Shown one piece after another: positions 1 to 4,121 of a stretch of DNA of 5,733 nt (position 1 is its first letter; each line of letters starts with the position of its first letter). A program made the translations under genes and the position numbers. The stretch comes from Prevotella sp. UBA3776 (GTDB lineage: Bacteria; Bacteroidota; Bacteroidia; Bacteroidales; Bacteroidaceae): assembly GCA_002369515.1 (NCBI GenBank), contig DFFM01000022.1:1-5733 (forward strand), written 5' to 3'. Below the pieces are notes generated by a model. It made no database searches and was not told the origin of the DNA. It saw only the letters and a list, made by a program, of their open reading frames with translations.

Positions 1-109
1 ATCTCTAATGACCGATTTGGGTTTACGGTACCCACGTTGCGAAGTCTGCCGAGTGACATCATCATGTGTAAAAAAGGTAGAATAAAGGACTATCAAAAAA
101 GTATGTATT

Positions 110-184
110 ATGAAAAGGGTTTATAAAAAGCCAAACATTAAAGAATTGATCATGAAAGACAGATTAATGGATATCATCACCTGA
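110..184 (+). pseudogene. 5' fragment of a small gene split by the IS
   Basis: Starting at ATG 110, the frame reads MKRVYKKPNIKELIMKDRL and continues to MDIIT, then hits TGA at 182-184, two bases inside the IS left terminal repeat. The same frame resumes beyond the IS at 1876. Removing the element and one copy of the 39-bp duplication gives one uninterrupted ORF of 59 codons. The ATG at 110 and the internal ATG at 152 are 42 bases apart, so they are in frame. The opening (MK, then Y, K, P) resembles many short uncharacterised Bacteroidales proteins; that resemblance is from memory, not from a search. No Shine-Dalgarno sequence or convincing promoter is visible upstream. Function is unknown. 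The in-frame join makes a real ancestral gene fairly likely. Confidence 0.55.
141..179 (+). repeat. Left copy of the 39-bp target site duplication
   Basis: These 39 bases begin aagaattgatc and end atatcatca. They recur without mismatch at 1865-1903, directly outside the other end of the IS. The base before the repeat differs between copies (a at 140, g at 1864). The next base (c at 180 and 1904) matches by chance, leaving a one-base ambiguity at the element boundary. This fits a target duplication made on insertion. IS1634-family elements such as IS1634 and IS1549 are known for long, variable duplications. Confidence 0.9.
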
Positions 185-192
185 CTTCGTCA
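180..192 (+). repeat. IS left terminal inverted repeat (IRL)
   Basis: The sequence cctgacttcgtca is the exact reverse complement of 1852-1864. Identity stops at the 14th base. A second patch of similarity to the right end appears about 50 bases further in, at 243-253. Confidence 0.9.
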
Positions 193-237
193 CTCATTTT
201 TTACCCAAAACGTAACTCGCTTATACAGAATTATTTG

Positions 238-245
238 TAACTTTG
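238..245 (+). promoter_or_regulatory. Putative -7 box of the transposase promoter
   Basis: TAACTTTG matches the Bacteroidota -7 consensus TAnnTTTG. No TTTG lies 19-21 bases upstream, so the -33 element is missing or degenerate and the promoter is probably weak. Transcription would start roughly at 250-254, inside the hairpin described next and about 45 bases before the transposase ATG. This is inference from the motif alone. Confidence 0.4.
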
Positions 246-280
246 CGCCGCCCAATTTAGGGAGGCGCAAAAGTTTTTTT
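242..280 (+). terminator. Rho-independent-type hairpin in the IS left end
   Basis: The 8-base arm tttgcgcc (242-249) pairs with ggcgcaaa (264-271). Inside it, ccc (251-253) pairs with ggg (260-262), separated from the outer stem by a G/A mismatch, with loop aattta. Seven T residues follow at 274-280. It lies upstream of the transposase ATG, so it would stop transcripts entering from the interrupted gene. RNA started at the internal -7 box would lack most of the 5' arm and should escape. Confidence 0.65.
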
Positions 281-297
281 AACATAATTATGTCCCT

Positions 298-1854
298 ATG
301 CATGTTAGATTAAAGAAGAACAGATCTGGTAGTATAAGCGTTGTTGTCGTCGACAAGTCTTCTGGTCGGTACAAGGAATTACATACAGTAGGCGTGGCCA
401 AGGAAAAGTCGGAGGCAGACTCTCTCCGCCAGGAAGGCTTGGAATGGATACGCCGCCGCAAGTTGGCGATACAGCCGGAACTTGACCTGTATGGCAAGGA
501 GCGCGAAGCTCGAGAATACGAGATGGAAATGACCGAGCGTGTGATTGCAAACATCGACAACATCCTCATAAACGGTGCCGAGCTGATCCTGAACCGTGTG
601 TTTGACCGCATCGGCTTCAACCAGATAGAGGACGATGTGTTCCGCAAACTTGTGCAAAGCCGCCTTTCATTCCCTGCGAGCAAGGCTGCGACGGTGGAGT
701 ACCTGAAGAACTATTATGACGAGGACCTTGACCTCTCGAAGATATACCGCTACCTTGACAGGCTGAACGAGGGCCACAAGCATCTGGTTCAGGACATCAG
801 CGTGCGTCATACCATGCAGGTGCTGGGCGGTCATATCGGCGTGATGTTCTATGACGTGACGACATTGTATTTTGAGACAGACCGGCAGGACGAGCTTCGC
901 CGGACAGGCTTCTCGAAGGAGGGCCGCCACAGCAATCCGCAGATCATCCTCGGCCTGCTGGTGAGCCTCGACGGCTATCCGCTGGCCTATTGCATCCATG
1001 AGGGCAACAAGTACGAGGGCCATACGATGCTGCCCGTCATCCGTGAGTTTGCAGGCAGGTATCAGCTTGACGACTTCATCGTAGTGGCGGACTCAGGCCT
1101 GATGAACAATCAGAACATCTGCGACCTGGAGGCTGACGGCTGCAGATATATCATAGGCAGCCGCATCAAGAACGAATCCGAGGAGGTGAAGCGGCGGATC
1201 CTTTCATTCTGCAAGGCAGACGGCATGATGCACGAGATAGACAAGGGTGGGGGCCGCCGGCTGCTCATCGGCTACAGCGACAGTCGTGCAGGAAAGGATG
1301 CCCACAACCGCGAAAAGGGCATACGAAGGCTGGAGAAGGCCTACAAGGCAGGGCATCTGAGCAAGGAGAACATCAACCGACGCGGATACAACAAGTTCCT
1401 TGACATGGAGGGCAACACCACCGTCAGCATCAATTATGACAGGATCCGGGAAGACGCCCGGTGGGACGGCCTGAAGGGATACCTGACCAACACAGACATA
1501 CCGACGGCAGACGTAGTGTCAGCCTACCACAATCTATGGAACGTGGAAAAGGCCTTTCGCATAGCGAAGTCGAAAATAGAGATACGTCCCATGTTTCATT
1601 TTACCCGCCCTCGCATAGAAGCACACATCTGCATCTGTTTCGTTGCCTTGAAAGTATATAAGGAACTAGAGAGGCTGCTGAAGCTCTCAGACATAAAGAT
1701 GAGTGTGGACAAAGTACTCAACATGGCAAAGACAGTCACAACAATCAGCGTCTACATGCCACAGAACAAGAAACACCTCACCAAAACCATGCCCATGAAA
1801 AGGCACAGACCTATCGCCAAATTATTCGATGAAAATTTTTGGGAGGCGCAATGA
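298..1854 (+). CDS. IS1634-like DDE transposase
   Basis: This 518-residue protein should catalyse cut-and-paste transposition of the surrounding element by binding its terminal repeats. The N-terminal part (about 1-170) is charged and probably binds DNA. The catalytic RNase H-like core follows. The likely DDE residues are Asp186 in the YDVTTLYFE motif, Asp265 in VVADSGLM, and Glu417 in LWNVEKAFR, which corresponds to the conserved Y-(2)-R-(3)-E-(6)-K region of IS4-type enzymes in modified form. The stretch between Asp265 and Glu417 is the usual insertion domain. The second half of the core continues through IEIRPMFHFTRPRIEAHICICF. Full length is normal for the family and no frameshift is seen. 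The ATG at 298 is the first long in-frame start; no Shine-Dalgarno sequence precedes it. The stop TGA forms the first three bases of the right terminal repeat. Family assignment is from motifs, size and target duplication. Confidence 0.93.
   Translation: MHVRLKKNRSGSISVVVVDKSSGRYKELHTVGVAKEKSEADSLRQEGLEWIRRRKLAIQPELDLYGKEREAREYEMEMTERVIANIDNILINGAELILNRVFDRIGFNQIEDDVFRKLVQSRLSFPASKAATVEYLKNYYDEDLDLSKIYRYLDRLNEGHKHLVQDISVRHTMQVLGGHIGVMFYDVTTLYFETDRQDELRRTGFSKEGRHSNPQIILGLLVSLDGYPLAYCIHEGNKYEGHTMLPVIREFAGRYQLDDFIVVADSGLMNNQNICDLEADGCRYIIGSRIKNESEEVKRRILSFCKADGMMHEIDKGGGRRLLIGYSDSRAGKDAHNREKGIRRLEKAYKAGHLSKENINRRGYNKFLDMEGNTTVSINYDRIREDARWDGLKGYLTNTDIPTADVVSAYHNLWNVEKAFRIAKSKIEIRPMFHFTRPRIEAHICICFVALKVYKELERLLKLSDIKMSVDKVLNMAKTVTTISVYMPQNKKHLTKTMPMKRHRPIAKLFDENFWEAQ
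1841..1851 (+). repeat. Subterminal repeat shared with the IS left end
   Basis: The 11 bases gggaggcgcaa adjoin the right terminal repeat and recur exactly at 260-270 in the left-end hairpin. In inverted orientation they match 243-253 with one mismatch. Here they also encode the last transposase residues (WEAQ). They may be an inner transposase-binding site; that is inference. Confidence 0.5.
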
Positions 1855-1864
1855 CGAAGTCAGG
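1852..1864 (-). repeat. IS right terminal inverted repeat (IRR)
   Basis: This is the exact reverse complement of the left repeat at 180-192. Its first three bases are the transposase stop codon TGA. Confidence 0.9.
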
Positions 1865-1903
1865 AAGAATTGATCATGAAAGACAGATTAATGGATATCA
1901 TCA
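1865..1903 (+). repeat. Right copy of the 39-bp target site duplication
   Basis: Identical over 39 bases to 141-179. It carries a duplicate of the small gene's internal ATG (1876), and its length is exactly 13 codons. Confidence 0.9.
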
Positions 1904-2013
1904 CTCCTGGTGTTTCTGTCGATGATTTTTCGAAAGAAAACACTGTCGGTTTTGAGGATGAAGAGGATAATGACGAAAGCATGCCCAGTTCCATTAGTGT
2001 TTGGGATGATTGA
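1876..2013 (+). pseudogene. 3' fragment of the split small gene; possible 45-residue restart ORF
   Basis: From ATG 1876 the frame reads MKDRLMDIITPGVSVDDFSK and continues to end in SISVWDD. It is strongly acidic in the middle (FEDEEDNDE) and has no signal peptide or membrane segment. It is the rest of the gene begun at 110. The first 14 codons were lost to the other side of the IS, while residues from Met15 are kept because the duplication regenerated them. The sequence aggaag at 1862-1867, made by joining the IS end to the target, lies eight bases before the ATG and could act as a ribosome binding site. The shortened peptide could therefore still be made from transposase transcripts. No function is recognised. 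A terminator hairpin follows 19 bases after the stop. Confidence 0.5.
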
Positions 2014-2032
2014 TCGATTGAAGACATAAAAC

Positions 2033-2075
2033 GAGAGGATGCACCAATCAAAACGGTGCATCCTCTCTTGCGTTT
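2033..2075 (+). terminator. Strong terminator-like hairpin after the small gene
   Basis: The 13-base arm gagaggatgcacc (2033-2045) pairs perfectly with 2055-2067 across a nine-base loop. The tail ttgcgttt is only moderately T-rich. It starts 19 bases after the stop at 2013, as expected for the end of the small gene's transcript and now also of the transposase transcript. Confidence 0.65.
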
Positions 2076-2130
2076 AGGAGGTTCTTGTGGGTGAAGTACT
2101 GGGTGATGAGGGCCGCTGCTGAGATGTTTT

Positions 2131-2163
2131 AGGGTTTTCCCCGCAATTTTTGGGGAAATTCCT
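2131..2163. other. Imperfect hairpin in the spacer upstream of the lipoprotein gene
   Basis: The arm tttcccc (2136-2142) pairs with ggggaaa (2152-2158). After one T/T mismatch, aggg (2131-2134) pairs with tcct (2160-2163) with one G-T wobble. It lies just ahead of the -7 box at 2187, next to where a -33 element would sit. It could be an operator-like inverted repeat or a terminator remnant; the following sequence is T-rich but has no immediate T run. The rest of 2076-2186 shows nothing recognisable. Confidence 0.4.
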
Positions 2164-2186
2164 CATGTTGTTTTGCATTTATTATT

Positions 2187-2194
2187 TATTTTTG
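2187..2194 (+). promoter_or_regulatory. Putative -7 box for the lipoprotein transcript
   Basis: TATTTTTG fits TAnnTTTG exactly. A TTG at 2168-2170 lies only 16 bases upstream, shorter than the usual 19-21, so the -33 element is non-consensus. The start of transcription would be near 2201, giving an untranslated leader of about 120 bases before ATG 2321 and about 12 before ATG 2213. Confidence 0.45.
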
Positions 2195-2212
2195 CAACGT
2201 GAAACAGTATGT

Positions 2213-2308
2213 ATGGCGACAACGGATAGTGTTACCGACATCTTTAACGACTACTGTAACAGCTACTTTAACGACTACTGTAACGAAAAAAGAAACGATA
2301 ACGAATAA
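2213..2308 (+). CDS. Possible 31-residue leader ORF with an internal repeat
   Basis: From ATG 2213 the frame reads MATTDSVTDIFNDYCNSYFN, then repeats FNDYCN and ends in EKRNDNE before TAA. The two FNDYCN units are encoded by identical DNA. The ORF ends 12 bases before the lipoprotein start, and the -7 box at 2187 would place it near the 5' end of the same transcript. It has no Shine-Dalgarno sequence, signal peptide or known motif. It may be a translated leader peptide or merely an open frame across a repeat-bearing untranslated region. The repeat period of eight whole codons favours coding slightly. Confidence 0.3.
   Translation: MATTDSVTDIFNDYCNSYFNDYCNEKRNDNE
2242..2284 (+). repeat. Two 19-bp direct repeats, 24-bp period
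   Basis: The sequence ctttaacgactactgtaac occurs at 2242-2260 and again, identical, at 2266-2284, separated by agcta. Shorter related runs (aacgataacgaataac) follow up to 2309. The repeats lie between the -7 box and the lipoprotein ATG, so they are in the transcript leader. Confidence 0.85.
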
Positions 2309-2320
2309 CTGAAATCGAAA

Positions 2321-3223
2321 ATGAAGAAAGTATTTGTATATGCAATGGCAGGCGCGCTGCTGATGAGCAGCTGCGGCAGCTACACGGCCAGCGGGGCCTA
2401 CACGGGCTCTATGCTGGGCAGTATTTTGGGTTCGGCCATTGGTGGTCTGAACGATGGTCCTCGCGGCAGCGACTGGGGCAGCATCCTGGGTATGGCCGGT
2501 GGTGCGGTGGTAGGTGCTGCCGTGGGCAGTGCAGCCGACCGTGCTCAAGAGGAGCGTGTGCAGCAGAAACGTGCTGAGGTCCAGGATCGCATCGCCCGCA
2601 AGAGTGGTGGCAACTACGGCCGTTACGACAATGACAATTATGGAAGCTATGGCAGCGGCAATTATGGTAGTTATGGCAACGGTGCAGGTTATGACAGCGA
2701 CTACAACTACGGCCAGCTGAATGGCAGCAATGGCAACGCTGTTGAGTACGACCCGTCGAACAGCGGCGACGACCGCATTGAGTTCAAGAGTGGCAACGGC
2801 AACAACTTCAATGACGCTTCGGCAGGTGCTGTTGGCAGCAACTTCTCTTCGTCAACGAGCAACTTGGATACTTCCACGGGCTTGGTGGTGAGCAACGTGC
2901 GGATTATCGACGACAACCGCAACCAGCAGCTCGAGTCGAACGAAGTGATGCGGTTGGTGTTCGAGGTGCGCAACTTCACCAATCGTCCGTTGCGCGACGT
3001 CCGTCCGCACGTGGTCGAGGTAACTGGCGCCAAGAACATCTTTGTGTCGCCCGATGCACGGGTGGAGTCGCTGGCTCCCGGCAAGGGCATACGCTACACG
3101 GCGATGGTTAAGGCTGGCAAGCGGGTGAAGAACGGCGAGATTGTGTTGCGTGTGCAGGCCACCCAAGGCAATGGCCAGCTGCAGTCGAATGTTGAGGAAA
3201 TCAGCATTCCGACGGTAAGGTGA
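2321..3223 (+). CDS. Glycine-zipper lipoprotein with C-terminal beta domain
   Basis: This 300-residue envelope protein is predicted to be lipid-anchored. The lipobox LMSSC places the acylated cysteine at residue 18, after a short Lys-start hydrophobic signal. Residues 29-42 (GSMLGSILGSAIGG) and 53-70 (GSILGMAGGAVVGAAVGS) have the small-residue spacing of glycine-zipper segments, which pack helices in or against membranes. Residues 73-95 are charged and probably helical. Residues 96-131 are Gly/Tyr/Asn-rich, with NYGSYGSG at 106-113 followed by NYGSYGNG at 114-121. The region to about 185 is Ser/Asn-rich. Residues 188-300 alternate hydrophobic and polar residues, as in an immunoglobulin-like or CARDB-like beta fold. 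The exact role is unknown. The start is fixed by the signal peptide. No Shine-Dalgarno sequence is seen. The gene stops back to back with the minus-strand rlpA-like gene. Confidence 0.85.
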   Translation: MKKVFVYAMAGALLMSSCGSYTASGAYTGSMLGSILGSAIGGLNDGPRGSDWGSILGMAGGAVVGAAVGSAADRAQEERVQQKRAEVQDRIARKSGGNYGRYDNDNYGSYGSGNYGSYGNGAGYDSDYNYGQLNGSNGNAVEYDPSNSGDDRIEFKSGNGNNFNDASAGAVGSNFSSSTSNLDTSTGLVVSNVRIIDDNRNQQLESNEVMRLVFEVRNFTNRPLRDVRPHVVEVTGAKNIFVSPDARVESLAPGKGIRYTAMVKAGKRVKNGEIVLRVQATQGNGQLQSNVEEISIPTVR

Positions 3224-4039
3224 TTATTTTCCCAACCCCCATTTTTTCAGACGCTCAAAAATGTTCCACGAGGAAGATTCTTGAGCGTTTTTTTCTGCCT
3301 CGGCTTTTGGCTTGGCTTCTGCTCGGGGCTTGTTCTCCGCTTTCTGTCGGGCACTGCTCTGCTTGTTGGCAGAAGGCTTGGGGTGCTGCCCGCCTGTGGC
3401 AGCCTGTCGTTTGAGGGCTGCTGCGGGCAGTTGCGCACCTTCGTTTGCGGGCTGTTCGTCGGTGGGCGCGTTGGCCGGGAACTGAGTTCTTTTCGAAGCC
3501 GTGGAATAGGGGTTGTTGTTGAGTTTCAGAACCTTCCTGGGCAGTTCCTTTTCAGCGGCTGCGGGCGTTTCGTCGCGGTCTTGCCATTCGGGAATGAAAC
3601 TATAGCTGACGTCGGCCATTTCGAAGTCGAGTTCGGGCAGTTTCAGGTCCTCGTCGTCGGGCTTGTAGGGTATGCCCATGGCTTGCCTGTAGGGCTGTAC
3701 TGTCACCATGGCGATGCCAGCGGCAATCATGCCCAGTTCTTTGGCGGCGCGATAGGAGAGGTCGATGATTCGTCCGCGCACGAATGGGCCGCGGTCAGTT
3801 ACGCGCACAATGACCTGCCGCCCGTTTGCGGGGTTGGTTACGAGCAGGCGTGTGCCGAAGGGATAAGTACGGTGGGCGCAAGTCAGGCTGTCGTGATGCA
3901 GCCTTTCGCCGTTGGCTGTTCTTGTGCCTGTGGCTCTTCTGGAATAAAATGAAGCTTTACCCTTCTGCGTTTGAGCCTGCAGAGGGGTAAAGCTTGTCAA
4001 GGTCAGAAATGCAATAAATATTGTTGTCTTTAGTGTCAT
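3224..4039 (-). CDS. rlpA: RlpA-like septal ring lytic transglycosylase (double-psi beta-barrel)
   Basis: The protein has 271 residues and is exported. Residues 1-22 form a signal peptide (hydrophobic core [11 protein letters not shown], likely cleavage after LQA), with no lipobox cysteine, unlike Escherichia coli RlpA. Residues 26-115 are a double-psi beta-barrel domain with the RlpA signatures [53 protein letters not shown] and the closing [10 protein letters not shown]. His56 and Asp82 correspond to the conserved His and Asp needed for activity in Pseudomonas RlpA, which cleaves glycan strands lacking stem peptides. The part after 120 is a poorly conserved linker ending in a Lys/Ala/Glu-rich stretch (about 225-253). 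No SPOR domain is present. The symbol denotes family, not proven function. The start is set by the signal peptide. It lies 82 bases downstream of gdhA on the same strand, with a hairpin between. Confidence 0.88.
   Translation of the reverse strand: MTLKTTIFIAFLTLTSFTPLQAQTQKGKASFYSRRATGTRTANGERLHHDSLTCAHRTYPFGTRLLVTNPANGRQVIVRVTDRGPFVRGRIIDLSYRAAKELGMIAAGIAMVTVQPYRQAMGIPYKPDDEDLKLPELDFEMADVSYSFIPEWQDRDETPAAAEKELPRKVLKLNNNPYSTASKRTQFPANAPTDEQPANEGAQLPAAALKRQAATGGQHPKPSANKQSSARQKAENKPRAEAKPKAEAEKNAQESSSWNIFERLKKWGLGK
3251..3294 (+). terminator. Rho-independent terminator of the lipoprotein gene, inside the rlpA coding region
   Basis: The arm acgctcaa (3251-3258) pairs with ttgagcgt (3281-3288), followed at once by a T run to 3294. 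A small inner ttcc/ggaa stem adds support. It begins 28 bases after the lipoprotein stop. On the minus strand the hairpin is followed by ctgaaaaaat, so it has no T tract in that direction. Confidence 0.7.
3952..3995 (-). other. Strong hairpin across the rlpA signal-peptide codons
   Basis: The arm aagctttaccc (3952-3962) pairs perfectly with 3985-3995. The stem continues as ttctgc (3963-3968) with gcagag (3979-3984), giving 17 pairs with one wobble and a 10-base loop. In the rlpA mRNA it covers codons 15-30, around the signal-peptide cleavage site, starting about 45 bases after the ATG. It may affect translation or mRNA stability, or be a coincidence of codons. Confidence 0.55.
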
Positions 4040-4049
4040 TCTGTTTTTC

Positions 4050-4102
4050 GAGACGGAAAGTGGAGTAGGGCAGAAGCTTCTGCCCTCTTTTTTTTCTGTC
4101 TC
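4050..4102. terminator. Nested inverted repeat between gdhA and rlpA
   Basis: A perfect 20-base palindrome (4067-4086, agggcagaag and its complement) is enclosed by a second stem: gagacggaaa (4050-4059) with tttctgtctc (4093-4102), fully paired on the plus strand with one wobble. Eight T residues follow the palindrome on the plus strand (4088-4095). On the minus strand, the direction of gdhA, the palindrome is followed by actccacttt, a poor tail. It probably acts as a partial or bidirectional terminator, or as an mRNA processing or stability hairpin, between the two minus-strand genes. Confidence 0.55.
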
Positions 4103-4121
4103 CGGGTTTGCGTCGTCTCCG

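Larger units (their letters stand above)
180..1864 (+). mobile_element. Complete insertion sequence, IS1634-like (IS4 group)
   Basis: The element is about 1685 bp. It is bounded by perfect 13-bp terminal inverted repeats (cctgacttcgtca at 180-192, its complement at 1852-1864) and flanked by identical 39-bp direct repeats. It contains one intact transposase gene that fills almost all of it, with the stop codon inside the right terminal repeat. The left end holds about 100 non-coding bases with a -7 promoter box and a terminator-like hairpin. The intact ORF, perfect terminal repeats and perfect duplication all suggest a recent insertion, still potentially mobile. The family call rests on the transposase motifs and the long duplication, and needs an ISfinder comparison for a name. 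Confidence 0.9.

Noticed and set aside
1..126. Open frame from the window edge to TAA 124-126 (about 41 codons), overlapping the small gene's ATG by 17 bases; a second frame is open to TAA 83-85
   Set aside because: Either could be the tail of an upstream gene, but neither end is recognisable and there is no way to choose between them.
2087..2122. GTG-started 11-codon frame after taggagg at 2075-2081
   Set aside because: Very short and follows a terminator. The purine-rich motif is probably chance, and Bacteroidota seldom depend on it.
2242..2284. CRISPR-like repeat
   Set aside because: Only two 19-bp units with a five-base spacer; there are no spacers of normal size and no cas genes.
2186..3166. 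Several minus-strand ORFs of 100-130 codons opposite the lipoprotein gene
   Set aside because: The plus-strand frame has a lipobox, glycine zipper and coherent domains; the reverse frames show none.
3281..3952. Plus-strand ORF of 223 codons opposite rlpA
   Set aside because: Antisense shadow of the double-psi beta-barrel gene; Cys/Gly/Val-rich translation without any recognisable domain.
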